Source of the DNA: JAXFQS01 sp051892815
Lineage (GTDB): Bacteria > Verrucomicrobiota > Kiritimatiellia > RFP12 > DVOR01
Direction: 5' to 3'
NCBI GenBank assembly: GCA_051892815.1
Contig: JBJFGP010000058.1
Coordinates: 1-22,401 of the forward strand
DNA length: 22,401 nucleotides
This document shows, one piece after another, positions 8,311 to 17,500 of the stretch. The stretch's first letter is position 1. Every line of letters starts with the position of its first letter. The notes under the pieces were generated by a model. The model searched no databases. It was not told the origin of the DNA and saw only the letters and a program-made list of their open reading frames with translations. The position numbers and the translations under genes were made by a program.

Positions 8311-8630
8311 GGCACTCGGAGAAAACCCCCAAACAGACCTCTACAAGAAGGCTTCGTCCTCTTGATAAGGAAGGGGTATTTCCTACTTAGCAGACCGGAA
8401 TATCCCACGACCAATAGGGCTTTCAGCAGACCGTTCGGGCACCACGCCTCACCAGAAGACTGTTAGCCAAACGCGTCTTTTCCTATCCCGCTGCTCTCTG
8501 CGGTACCGCGAGGACGAAAGCGAGTCTGATGCCCGTTCGCACCCCTGCAAGCCAACACTCCTCCACCATCTCACCATCAGACCGATTGCCATTTCCAGCC
8601 TTGCTGCACGCTTGCCAAACACGCGCTCTG
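8311..8630 (+). other. Intergenic stretch with no recognised gene
   Basis: Between the CE15 promoter and the tRNA terminator I see no convincing gene on either strand. It contains a short interrupted stem (CAAGA at 8344-8348 with TCTTG at 8360-8364, no T-tract) and a 10-base palindrome GCGGTACCGC at 8500-8509. The open frames crossing it run into the tRNA and have no family resemblance. Confidence 0.5.
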
Positions 8631-8664
8631 AAAAACGAAGAACCCCGCCTTCAGGCGAGGTTCT
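8631..8664 (-). terminator. Strong rho-independent terminator after tRNA-Ala
   Basis: On the minus strand AGAACCTCGCC and GGCGGGGTTCT form an 11-pair stem (one G-U) with loop TGAA, followed by TCGTTTTT. It starts ten bases beyond the tRNA CCA end and closes the small-basic-protein/tRNA unit. Confidence 0.9.
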
Positions 8665-8673
8665 GTCGTTTGA

Positions 8674-8749
<76 letters not shown>

Positions 8750-8758
8750 ATAAAAGTC

Positions 8759-8914
8759 TTATGCGTCCGGCTTGGTCTTGCGAAGGCCCTGGCCACGATC
8801 GCCATCCTTCCACTGACCGCGCTTGATCAAGAGATTGACTCGCTCGAAGCGCTTGAGGACATTACGCTTCTTGGTAATGGTGCTGGACCCTTTAAGGCTG
8901 GTGTGCTGACTCAT
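8759..8914 (-). CDS. PVC-superphylum small basic protein
   Basis: A 51-residue, strongly basic protein: MSQHTSLKGSSTITKKRNVL followed by KRFERVNLLIKRGQWKDGD and a lysine-containing tail. This matches from memory the short conserved 'small basic protein' found across Chlamydiae, Verrucomicrobia and Planctomycetes (core HxSLKG...KRNVLKRFERV...W..GD...GLPK), thought to bind nucleic acid or the ribosome; function is not established. I placed the start at the ATG at 8914 because the family begins there; a frame extension upstream lacks similarity. A promoter sits 35 bases upstream and tRNA-Ala begins nine bases after its stop. It is the best taxonomic marker in the window. Confidence 0.88.
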   Translation of the reverse strand: MSQHTSLKGSSTITKKRNVLKRFERVNLLIKRGQWKDGDRGQGLRKTKPDA

Positions 8915-8948
8915 CTGCTGAAAAACTCCAATCTCTCGAATGCGGTAT

Positions 8949-8977
8949 ATAGTACCAAATGGTTCCGGTCGTGGCAA
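8949..8977 (-). promoter_or_regulatory. Promoter of the small basic protein/tRNA-Ala unit
   Basis: TTGCCA (8972-8977) and TACTAT (8949-8954), spaced 17 bases on the minus strand. Transcription should start near 8942, giving a leader of about 28 nt. The -35 lies inside one copy of a 16-base direct repeat. Confidence 0.6.
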
Positions 8978-9001
8978 GCAAAATCTTCCGGTCGTAGCAA
9001 G
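8963..9001 (-). repeat. Two 16-base direct repeats overlapping the promoter
   Basis: CTTGCCACGACCGGAA and CTTGCTACGACCGGAA (minus strand; 8963-8978 and 8986-9001) differ at one base and are 23 bases apart, start to start. The downstream copy contains the -35 hexamer. They could be an operator, tandem -35-like sites or a small duplication. Confidence 0.7.
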
Positions 9002-9030
9002 AAATTTGTCCGACAGGTACTAACCCCTTG

Positions 9031-10317
9031 CTACTCATGGCGTAAAGCCTCGATAGGATCGAGTCGAGACGCCCGCAAGGCTGGGTAGAGACCGAAGATG
9101 ACGCCAGTCGCCACGCTGATTCCGAACGCCAAAAAGAGGCTGTATGGGCGCACGATGGCGGGCATCCCGGAGAACGCCGTCACCGCAAGCGGGATGGTCA
9201 ATCCAACAATGACGCCCAGCGCGCCGCCCGTAATCGAAATGACGCAGGTATTGATGAGAAACTGAATCACGATTCGGCTGCGGCGTGCCCCAATCGCCCT
9301 CCGGATGCCAATCTCGCGCGTCCGCTCGGTCACGGAAGCCAGCATGATATTCATAATGCCAATGCCGCCAACCAGCAGACTGATGCCCGCAATCGTCCCA
9401 AGAACAATGTTGTACATCCGCTTCGTCCGCTCGCTCTCCTTGAGCAGCACCAACGGAACATTCATCGCATAGTCGGGCTTGCGGTGGAAGTGGCGCAACA
9501 TAGCCTCGATCGCCTTTGCCGCCGGTTCAACCTGCCGCATCCCGCCAAGGCGGACGATGATTTGGTTCAACTCCACCTTCTCGCCTTCCGTGCTCCGTCC
9601 GCCGCCGACAAAACGCATCACCGTCTCGCCAAAGACCCTACGCCCCGTCGTAATAGGAATGTAAGCGTCCGCCTCCGCGTCGAGCGACTGTCCGCCCTCC
9701 ACCTTCTCGGAAGCCACCACCCCGACAACCTGGAAAATGGTCGAACCAATCCGTACCCGCTCGCCGATTCCTTCCCGCCCAGCCAACAGACGCCTGGCCC
9801 CATTCTCCGTCAGCACGCACGCACTCGCCGACTTGTCCAAATCGCGCCGATTCATCAAACGCCCGGCAACCAGTTCCCTCGGCACCACCACGAACCAGTC
9901 CGGCGTTGTCTCCACCACGCGAATCTGGCAAGAACTCTCCCGCAACCGCGCTTCACGCCTCGTCATACGGGCCGGAACCAGCAAATTGACGCCCGGAATG
10001 GATTCACGGATGCGGAGCAAATCGTCCCACAGAAGCCCGTAGAGATTCAGCCGAGCCGAACTCGATCCCGTACCCTTCCCATCCTCCGCCGGAGGCGAAA
10101 CCGAGTCCAGAATGATATTGTTGCACCCAAGCCGGCGGATCCCCTCCAAAGTCTGCTCGCTCGCCCCTTCTCCGACCGCCAACATGGCAATGACGCTCCC
10201 CACGCCAAAGACCATCCCCAGCATCGTCAGGAACGAACGCGTCTTGTGCCGGACAATATCCGTCAGCCCCATGCGGATGAACGGCCAAAGGAAGAACAGT
10301 TGAGCGACCAGCCTCAT
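9031..10317 (-). CDS. MacB-type ABC transporter permease (FtsX family)
   Basis: A 428-residue inner-membrane subunit with the MacB layout: one N-terminal transmembrane helix (about 28-50), a large periplasmic MacB_PCD-type domain (about 52-300), and three C-terminal helices (about 303-327, 351-381, 393-413). The FtsX coupling motif SVTERTREIGIRRAIGA (328-344) and the closing LYPALRASRLDPIEALRHE are diagnostic. MacB-type proteins are mechanotransmitters that push substrate from the periplasm through a TolC duct. The ATG overlaps the ATPase stop by 4 bases (ATGA). Here permease and ATPase are separate chains, unlike fused E. coli MacB. Last gene of the long operon; no clear terminator follows. 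Substrate unknown. Confidence 0.93.
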   Translation of the reverse strand: MRLVAQLFFLWPFIRMGLTDIVRHKTRSFLTMLGMVFGVGSVIAMLAVGEGASEQTLEGIRRLGCNNIILDSVSPPAEDGKGTGSSSARLNLYGLLWDDLLRIRESIPGVNLLVPARMTRREARLRESSCQIRVVETTPDWFVVVPRELVAGRLMNRRDLDKSASACVLTENGARRLLAGREGIGERVRIGSTIFQVVGVVASEKVEGGQSLDAEADAYIPITTGRRVFGETVMRFVGGGRSTEGEKVELNQIIVRLGGMRQVEPAAKAIEAMLRHFHRKPDYAMNVPLVLLKESERTKRMYNIVLGTIAGISLLVGGIGIMNIMLASVTERTREIGIRRAIGARRSRIVIQFLINTCVISITGGALGVIVGLTIPLAVTAFSGMPAIVRPYSLFLAFGISVATGVIFGLYPALRASRLDPIEALRHE

Positions 10318-11006
10318 TGGCGGTTCTCCTTGATGGAGAGCACGCGCCCGTCCTTGATTGTCACCACGCCGCCCGCATAAGCCGCAATGTCAGGTTCGTG
10401 CGTGACCAATATGATGGTTTTTCCTTGACGGTGGAGTTCCTCGAACAACTCCATAATCTGCACACTCGTCGCCGAATCCAGATTGCCAGTCGGCTCGTCG
10501 GCCAAAAGCACAGCCGGCTCATTGGCCAAGGCGCGGGCAATAGCCACTCGTTGTCGCTGACCGCCGGAAAGTTCGGACGGGCGGTGGTTCAACCGGTGCG
10601 TCATGCAGACCCTGTCAGCAAGCTCTTTCGCCCGCCGGGTACGCTCCGAGGGCGGCACCCCAAGATAGAGCATCGGCATCTCGATATTCTCCTGCACGGA
10701 GAGTTCGGAGATGAGATGGAAACTCTGAAAGACAAAGCCCAGATTCTTCAACCTGTGGTCGCTCAAGGCGTTGTCCTCCATGTGCGCCACATTCTCCCCA
10801 TTGAGCCAATAGGCGCCGGAAGTTGGTCGGTCCAGGCAGCCAAGGATGTTGAGCAGGGTCGACTTGCCGGAACCCGAAGGTCCCATAATGGCCCAATAGG
10901 AGGAACGGCGGAAGGAGAAGGAGACCCCAGCGAGGGCGTGAACCACTTCGTCGCCGACCAAGTAGCTTCGGGTCACCTCCTCGACCTTGACTACTTCGTC
11001 AACCAT
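10314..11006 (-). CDS. MacB/LolD-type ABC transporter ATPase
   Basis: A 230-residue ATP-binding subunit with every key motif: Walker A GPSGSGKS (42-49), Q-loop Gln94 in FVFQSF, signature LSGGQ (146-150), Walker B VLLADEPTG (from 167) and switch His203 in VTHEP. The VFQSFHLISELSV stretch is typical of the LolD/MacB/FtsE branch. It powers the FtsX-type permease encoded immediately after it. I chose the ATG at 11006 over one at 11099 because GGAGAG stands 8 bases upstream and the family begins there. With this start the gene overlaps the end of the adaptor gene by 8 bases, implying coupled translation. Confidence 0.94.
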   Translation of the reverse strand: MVDEVVKVEEVTRSYLVGDEVVHALAGVSFSFRRSSYWAIMGPSGSGKSTLLNILGCLDRPTSGAYWLNGENVAHMEDNALSDHRLKNLGFVFQSFHLISELSVQENIEMPMLYLGVPPSERTRRAKELADRVCMTHRLNHRPSELSGGQRQRVAIARALANEPAVLLADEPTGNLDSATSVQIMELFEELHRQGKTIILVTHEPDIAAYAGGVVTIKDGRVLSIKENRQ

Positions 11007-12516
11007 TCGCTTGGCTCTCCGGACTATCTTCTGGCTTTTCTTCCTTCTCGTCGGGAAGCGGCGGAGCGAGGAGAATCTTCTCGCCAACCTCCAGGCCATC
11101 TATGACGCGAACCATCCGGTTGTTGTCCAGCCCAAGGGTGATTTGTCTCGGTTCGGGGAAGCCATTCGGACCCATCAGGTAGACATAGGGAACGCCGGCA
11201 ATGCGCACGACGCACTGCAAGGGGATAGCCAGGACATCCTCATAGACTTCCCGAATCAGTTCGATGCTGCAACTCATGCCGGAGCGCAGTCGCGTGTCGG
11301 ACGCGTCGAAGGCAATCTCGCACTTGTAGAGTTTGAGATCGGGGTTGAGGAAAGCGCTCTGTCCATCGGGGAGAAGGGCGATTTTGGTCAGTTTCCCGTG
11401 GAAGATGGCGCCTGGGAGCGCGTCAATGCGCATCACCGCCTGCATGCCGGAAACGAGTTTGTTGAGGCTGGACTCTGGGATGAGGGTCTCGACAATCATG
11501 CCCGATTTGAGGGGCAAGTAGATCAGTTCCTGTCGGCGGTTGGCGGTGGCCCCGGCCCTTAGGGGCTGCGCCCACCATTGGCGGCGGGAGATCTGGAGGG
11601 TGGTGGCGTAGAGGACGATGCCATTGGTGGGCGCGAAGATGCGGCTTTTCGCCAGTTGGAACTCCAGTTCGGCGAGGCGGTTGGTGGCGCGTTCGTAGGC
11701 ACGAGTCTTGGAGATTAGGTCGGATTCGCCCTGACGGTAGTTGGCCGAGTTCTGCCAGCGGGTGCGGTCGACTTTGCGCTTGGCTCTGCGGAGCACCGAG
11801 GCGAGTTGGGCGCGTTCCTTGTAGATGGTGTAGTTGGTATAGACATTGAGGGAGAGGAGGGCCTTTTCGAGGGTTGCCTCTGCGCGGCGAGTGGCGGTCT
11901 CGTCGGTTTGGAGTTCGGTCTCTGTTATGAACTTTTCGGCAGCGAGTTTGCGGGACCATTCGCACTTGTCCCTGGCGCGGTTGAGGTCTTCCTGAGCGAG
12001 GAAAATGTCGGTGTTGCATTCGCGAATTTTCTGGGGCATCTCGCCTTCCTCGAACTTGCGCAAATCGAGTTCGGCGAGCTCGAGTTCTATCTTGGCGTCG
12101 ATGAGGGCGGTGTCGCCATCGTCCTTGGTGATGTCGAGTTTTTCCTTGGCGATGTCCATCGCGGATTGGGTGCTGATGACGGTGACTTCCTGCTCTTTTC
12201 GTTTCTGGTCGATGTCGCTGGCGTCGAACTCCAACAGCAGGTCGCCTGCCTTGACCGTCTTTCCCTCGTCGACGACCCAGATGATGGTATTGTTGCCCTC
12301 CAGTTCGCTCTTGAGAATCACATTCTCCTTGCTCTGGACAGAGCCGGTCGTCGTCACCGAGATGGTCAGCGGCCCCCTCGCGACCGTGTAGAGCGGCTCG
12401 TCGCTGCGCTCCGCTGGGCGGGCCGAAAGGTTCCAACCAATCGCCCCCAGTGCTAGCAACCCAAGGGTCGACAAGATAGGATGCTTTGCCACCCAATGCT
12501 TGATATGTCCGAACAT
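10999..12516 (-). CDS. MacA/HlyD-type periplasmic adaptor protein
   Basis: A 505-residue membrane-fusion protein. An N-terminal membrane anchor (about 13-30) is followed by the first lipoyl half (about 50-98; GPLTISVTTTGSV, then VVDEGKTVKAGDLLLEFD). A long alpha-helical hairpin (about 100-290) is rich in Glu, Lys and Arg. The second lipoyl half contains AKSRIFAPTNGIVLYA, and beta-barrel and membrane-proximal domains follow (VLAIPLQCVVRI, GLEVGEKILL). The C-terminus is a hydrophilic, Glu/Pro-rich tail. It would bridge the MacB-type permease to the TolC-like protein encoded just upstream. The ATG has an excellent AGGAAGGA nearby and lies nine bases after the upstream stop. Export cargo (drug, peptide, lipid or glycolipid) cannot be told. 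Confidence 0.92.
   Translation of the reverse strand: MFGHIKHWVAKHPILSTLGLLALGAIGWNLSARPAERSDEPLYTVARGPLTISVTTTGSVQSKENVILKSELEGNNTIIWVVDEGKTVKAGDLLLEFDASDIDQKRKEQEVTVISTQSAMDIAKEKLDITKDDGDTALIDAKIELELAELDLRKFEEGEMPQKIRECNTDIFLAQEDLNRARDKCEWSRKLAAEKFITETELQTDETATRRAEATLEKALLSLNVYTNYTIYKERAQLASVLRRAKRKVDRTRWQNSANYRQGESDLISKTRAYERATNRLAELEFQLAKSRIFAPTNGIVLYATTLQISRRQWWAQPLRAGATANRRQELIYLPLKSGMIVETLIPESSLNKLVSGMQAVMRIDALPGAIFHGKLTKIALLPDGQSAFLNPDLKLYKCEIAFDASDTRLRSGMSCSIELIREVYEDVLAIPLQCVVRIAGVPYVYLMGPNGFPEPRQITLGLDNNRMVRVIDGLEVGEKILLAPPLPDEKEEKPEDSPESQANG
11015..11020 (-). promoter_or_regulatory. Ribosome binding site deciding the ABC ATPase start
   Basis: GGAGAG on the minus strand lies 8 bases before the ATG at 11006, inside the end of the adaptor gene. 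It supports this start over the longer frame. Confidence 0.6.
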
Positions 12517-12525
12517 CGTTCCTTC

Positions 12526-14238
12526 CTACCTTATGAGTCCATCCGCAGAGAGCGGCAAAGCGCCCATATCCCGAAGAAGCGCCAACTCCTTCAGGTGCCA
12601 GTTGACGATGGCATTGAGCAGACTGTTCCGCGCCGAGAGCAAGTCGTCCTCAGCATCAATGACATAGCGCATCTCCGTCCGGTCCGCCTTTTGCAGCATA
12701 TACATACTCTCCCGGCGCTTCTCCGCCACCTCGACCGCCTTCTGCTGGATCAAATAGGAACGGTACGAAGTGATAATGTCCCGGAGGTCCGAACGCACCG
12801 TCTGCGAAATCGAATCCACAGCCTGCTCATACTCCCGTTCCGCCGCCTCCAGCGCCAGCATCGCAGTGCGATAGGCATTCCGCTCCGCGACACGGTCCCA
12901 CGGCAGAGAACTCTTCACCGTTCCCTCCCAGCCATCCGAACGGTAGAGCGTCGAACTACTCCGGCTATCCTTCGAACGGTCCGCAGAAGCCCTCCCCCCA
13001 AGCGTCAAATCCGGCAACAGATTGTCGGCAGCCACCACCAACGCCCGGCGCGCATCGTCAATCTGATCGCGAACAACCATCAGATCCAAACGGTTCGTCA
13101 GCGCCGAGGCCAACGCATCCTCCGGTGACGGATAATTCAACAACACCGACTCCTCGCTTCCCGACCCGCGCTTCGCCATAACCCCTTGCATCCGGACCAA
13201 CTCCCCATCATCCAGCATAATCCGGCTTCCGGGGGGAAGTCCCAGCAGCACTGCAAAGCCGTCGACCGCCTCATCGTAAGCCTGCCGAGCCGACAAAGTC
13301 GTCTGCACCGCATTCAAATAAGCTTGCCCCGCCTGACCGTACTCGACAATCGACATTCGATTCGCCTCGAACATCCGATCCGCGCGATCCTTGTTCGTCT
13401 TATTGCTCCGCTCCGTAGACTCCGCGTTCCAAATCCGCTGCTTGCAAGAGAGCACATTGAAATAAGCCGACGCCCCCTGTACTGCATAGGTCGTCCGGTA
13501 ATAGGCGAAACGGCGAATCGCATATTGAAGGTTCCGCTCAGCCTGGATCAGCGGCTCCAACACCACCGTTTTCCCCGCACCGCGCAGAAGCGGAATCGAT
13601 ACCGAAACATCCCCCAGAAGCGAACCGGAAGTCACATCCCCTTTGAGCAACTGTGCCACATTCAAAGCCAGATTCGCGGACAAAGTAGAGCCATTCGAAA
13701 GTTTCCTCGATACGCCCGCGCCAGCCTCGCCCGAAAGACTCCTCGCATCCGGATCACCCGCGAACGCCCCCAGCAGAAAGCCGCTGAAAGTCGTGTCGAA
13801 ATCATGCCCCCTCGTATCCAGCGCAAGCGCCGCATTGTAGATCGACTGCTTATGGCTTTGATAGGTTCGGTCGTTCCTCGCCCCCAGGCGGAGTGCATCG
13901 GAAAGAGAGAGTTTCAACAAACCATTCGTCGTCGCCCAAACATTCGTGGAGACCTGCCAGGAAAGCAACTGCCGCGCCACCTCGTCCATACCCTCGTCCG
14001 ACGCGCAAATAGCCATTCGTAGCCGCAAACGGTCGCCAGGCTCCACAAAACAAAGCAGATTGGTCGACACCCCCAAACGCCCGCAGACCTCCGACACGCG
14101 GTTAGTCCAGACCCTCGCCGATTGCCGCTCCGCCATCGAAACGGTCATACATCCCGAGTAGGGCAGAACCAGCAAAATACCCACAGCGATGCCCACCACA
14201 GCGGCGGTCACACTGCCTATTCCCCTTCTGAGAGACAC
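12526..14238 (-). CDS. TolC-family outer-membrane efflux protein, probably a lipoprotein
   Basis: A 570-residue outer-membrane channel protein with two OEP repeats. The first begins at LKLSLSDALRLGARND (108-123), and the second includes ALTNRLDLMVVRDQIDDARR, the classic 'R.DL......a' motif. The signal sequence ends in YSGC (Cys30), a reasonable lipobox, so it may be lipid-anchored like many OMF proteins. Unusually, about 78 residues lie between that cysteine and the first repeat. The start is GTG at 14238; GGGGAG about eight bases upstream and the clean signal peptide support it. The adaptor gene follows after nine bases. It would form the outer-membrane exit duct of the pump. Confidence 0.9.
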   Translation of the reverse strand: MSLRRGIGSVTAAVVGIAVGILLVLPYSGCMTVSMAERQSARVWTNRVSEVCGRLGVSTNLLCFVEPGDRLRLRMAICASDEGMDEVARQLLSWQVSTNVWATTNGLLKLSLSDALRLGARNDRTYQSHKQSIYNAALALDTRGHDFDTTFSGFLLGAFAGDPDARSLSGEAGAGVSRKLSNGSTLSANLALNVAQLLKGDVTSGSLLGDVSVSIPLLRGAGKTVVLEPLIQAERNLQYAIRRFAYYRTTYAVQGASAYFNVLSCKQRIWNAESTERSNKTNKDRADRMFEANRMSIVEYGQAGQAYLNAVQTTLSARQAYDEAVDGFAVLLGLPPGSRIMLDDGELVRMQGVMAKRGSGSEESVLLNYPSPEDALASALTNRLDLMVVRDQIDDARRALVVAADNLLPDLTLGGRASADRSKDSRSSSTLYRSDGWEGTVKSSLPWDRVAERNAYRTAMLALEAAEREYEQAVDSISQTVRSDLRDIITSYRSYLIQQKAVEVAEKRRESMYMLQKADRTEMRYVIDAEDDLLSARNSLLNAIVNWHLKELALLRDMGALPLSADGLIR

Positions 14239-14300
14239 CTTGACGACTCCCCTTCTCCCTCTTTACATTCGCCCGCGCACCTAGACGGCTTCCCCGCCGC

Positions 14301-14552
14301 CTAATGCTTTTGTCCTATAGCCTCCAATGCCTTCGCCAGCTGGTCGGGGCAAGACGTGCCGCGCCCGCCACAAGGGATTCCTTTCAGCCGTTTGACGAGT
14401 TCCTCCACGGGATATCCGCACGCAAGCGCCGCCACGCCTGCTGTATTGCCGGGGCACCCGCCATTGAAAACAACGGAACGGACGATGCCCTCCTCCACAT
14501 CGATCTCGATGGAAGACGAGCAGGTTCCCGAACAGTTCCAAACATAGTGCAT
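14301..14552 (-). CDS. TSCPD domain protein (TIGR03905-like)
   Basis: An 83-residue cysteine-rich protein. GGCPGN (31-36) and the eponymous TSCPD (66-70, within IPCGGRGTSCPDQLAKAL) are hallmarks of the small TSCPD family, which resembles the C-terminal domain of some ribonucleotide reductases. Cys33, Cys61 and Cys68 could bind metal. Function of stand-alone members is not known. AAAGGAG lies eight bases before the ATG. It lies 14 bases after the SMC stop, and 62 bases before tolC, so it is probably in the same transcript. Confidence 0.88.
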   Translation of the reverse strand: MHYVWNCSGTCSSSIEIDVEEGIVRSVVFNGGCPGNTAGVAALACGYPVEELVKRLKGIPCGGRGTSCPDQLAKALEAIGQKH

Positions 14553-14566
14553 CGTGTATCTCCTTT

Positions 14567-17500
14567 CTAAGCCGTCTCGGGCGCCAGTCGGGACGAATTC
14601 TTGAGCGGAATGGTGGACGCGACATCCTGCAGACGCATGGAGAGGATTTTCGAGACGCCCTTCTCCTGCATCGTCACACCGTAGACCAAATCCGAGCCGG
14701 CAATGGTGTATTGGTTATGCGTGATGATAAGAAATTGCGAGTGGACTAGGAAGTCCTTGAGTGCTCCCACGAAGCGCCCGATGTTTGAATCGTCCAGGGC
14801 CGCATCCAACTCGTCGAGCAGGCAGAATGGTGCGGGCTTGATCATAAAGATAGCGAATAGAAGGCTGACTGCTGTCATCGTACGCTCGCCGCCGGAGAGC
14901 AGCGAGATGGTCTGCGGGCGCTTGCCTGGAGGACGGGCGATGACGTCAATGCCGCACTCAAGCGGGTCTTCAGCATTCTGGAGGAGGACCAGTTTGGCCT
15001 GTCCGCCGTTGAAGAGTTTGGTGAACATCTTCTCGAAGTTGGCGTTGGCCTGGGTGAAGGTGTTCTGGAACATCTCGCCGGTTTTCGCGTTGATTTTCCG
15101 GATGAGTTCCATAATGCGGGCTCGGGATTCCTGCAAGTCGGTCTCTTGGGCGCGCAGGAAGGCGTAGCGCTCTTCGTACTGTTTGTACTCTTCGATAGCC
15201 ACAAGGTTGACCGGCCCGAGGGCCTGGATTTGGGCGTTGAGGTCGTCGACTTTCGCCTGAATCTGGGGGACGGAGAGGGGTTGGCCGTTTTCCCATTCGG
15301 GGTCGGGCTCGGTCATCAGAGTGGACTCGTCGAGAGAGTAGTCGGATCGGATTCGGTCGAGAATCTGCTGGCGGCGGAGATTGGATTCGGTCTGGTCGAG
15401 TTCAGCCTTGCCTTTGTTGTCGCGAAGGTCGTCGAAATGCTTGCGCTGGGCGGCGAGTTCGGACTCGGCGCGTTCGAGTTCACGGGCGAGGGCGAGGCGT
15501 TCGGCGCGGGCCTCTTCAATGGCGGCGTGGACGCGTTCGGACTCCTGCTTGAGGGGTTCGAGGGAGGCCTCAAGCGTGGCGTTTTCATCTTCGAGGCGGC
15601 GGATGCTTTCGTCGTAGGAGGAGATGCCGCGGGTACGTCCCTCGATGGTTCGGGCAAGCTCGTCAATGCGGGCGGCGAGGAGTTCGTCCTGCGCCGCGGC
15701 GTGCTCCTTCTGCTGGGTCATGCTTGAGACGCGAATGCGGTGTTCGGTGAGCCTCGCGGAGACTTCGTTGTAGGTATCTTCGAGGGCGCGAAGGCTCTCC
15801 TGCTTCTGCTCGGCAGTCTCAAAAAGGGCGTTGCGCGAGGCGATGGTCTCTTCCAAATTGGCGCGCAACTCCTCACGCTGGCGGTCGGCGTCCTGAGTCT
15901 CGTTTCCAAGCGCGGAATTCTCGCTTTCGACCGTCTGAAGGCGGGCGTCGATGCGGTCGAGTTCCTGCGCGGAAGAGAGTGCGGCGCCCTCGGCCTGGGC
16001 GGCAGTGTGGCGAAGGGTTTCCAGTTCGCTCCGGGCCGAGGCGATTTGAGCCTTGAGTTCCTCCAGCCGTGTCAGACCTGATGCGACTCGCTCGGCTAGG
16101 GCCTTGTTGGAGTTTTCCAGTTGCGCCAAAGCCGCTTGGGAATCGGCGACGAATATCTTACGCGCGATTGGGGAAGAAAGCTGGCTATCAGGCATCCACA
16201 CTTCTGCGTACCCATCGCCCGAGAGGTACAAACCTTTTGGGGTGACAACTGTCAACCCATTGGGCAGGGAGGTAGGCAGCTCTTCCGCCAGGCAAATATT
16301 GCCCAGCAGACGCTCCCTCAATTCGCGATACTGAGGACGGCACTCCACCAAGTCCGCCAGGCGCGGCAGAGGATACGCCACCCTCGCGGGAACGGGAATT
16401 CCCTCCAACAAGACCAACCTCGCCGCCGCATCCTTGCCACGATCGGACAACGCCCCTAGAATCCCCCTCGCCTCGTCAGGCGACCGCACCAAGAGCGCAT
16501 CAAACCAAGCCCTCAGCGCGACTTCCGCCGCCAAACGCAACTCTTTCGGAATGTCAAATGCCTCGGCAAGCGGCTCAAGCGGAGCCGCCAGCGAAACGAC
16601 CAACCGCTCCGGCGACTCGACCAAAAGACGGTTCCCGGCAAGATTGCTTTCCTGCGAACTCTCCTGCTCCGCAAGCAGTTCGATTTGAGCGCGACGGGCT
16701 GCCGCATCTGACTCCTGACTGGCCAACTGGCGGCGGTCGGAGTCCAGTTCCCGAACAAGCGAATCCTGCGATTCCAGCCAAACATCCAATTTGGCGCTGG
16801 CCGCCGCAACCGCTTCCCGCGCCGTACGGAAACGGGCATCGGCCTCATCGTGAAGTTGTTGGCGCGAAGCCAGCGAGGCGGTCAACTGTTCCCTCTCGAC
16901 AGAGAGCCTTTCCTTGCGCAAAAGCGCATCGCGCTGACGTGCCTCCAACTGCGCCAGACTGTTCTGAAGCGCCGTCGCATCACGCTCGCACTGCATCGCC
17001 TGCTGCCGAGCCGTCTGAACCGTTGCGCGCGCAGAATCAATCTCCTTCTGCGTCGCCTCGAACTCAGACTTAGCCTCATCAAGCGCAGCCGCGGCTACCG
17101 AAAGTTCATCCTCCAACCGCAACTTCTGCTCGGCAAAAGAGACCTGCTGAAGCTTCAGCCCGTCAATCTGCGACTGCGTCTGGAAGATTTCCTCATTGTC
17201 CCGCTTCGCCCACTGCCGATACTCGTCGATTCGCTGAATATTGACGCGAATAATCTCGCCCGCCCGTGCATATTGCCCATCCGCTTGGGCAGACTGCTCG
17301 GAAAGCACCGCTATCCGCTCCTCCCCGGCATGAATCCGCGCATGGATTTCCCCGGAAGCCAGTTCCGACTGCGTGACAATACCTTGGACCTCGGCAATCT
17401 GCGCCACCAAATCCTGAATAGCCAGCCTGACCACCTGCAGGCGCTGATCCAAGTCCCGGATGGCACGGCGCGCCAGGAAAAGATCGTACCCCCGCAGTGC

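Noticed and set aside
8963..9001. CRISPR-like repeat
   Set aside because: Only two copies with a 7-base gap and no further units; not an array.
9484..10380. A 298-codon plus-strand frame
   Set aside because: Antisense to the FtsX-type permease, with low-complexity His/Pro/Arg-rich composition.
11007..11099. Longer N-terminus of the ABC ATPase
   Set aside because: The extra 31 residues are Arg-rich, lie within the adaptor gene and are not part of the family; the ATG at 11006 has a ribosome site.
11423..12496. A 357-codon minus-strand frame inside the adaptor gene
   Set aside because: Rich in Arg, His, Pro and Gln with no family pattern; it is an out-of-frame reading of the MacA-like gene.
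14284..14303. Possible terminator between the TSCPD gene and tolC
   Set aside because: AGGCGGC/GCCGTCT can pair, but no T-tract follows and the stem overlaps the end of the gene.
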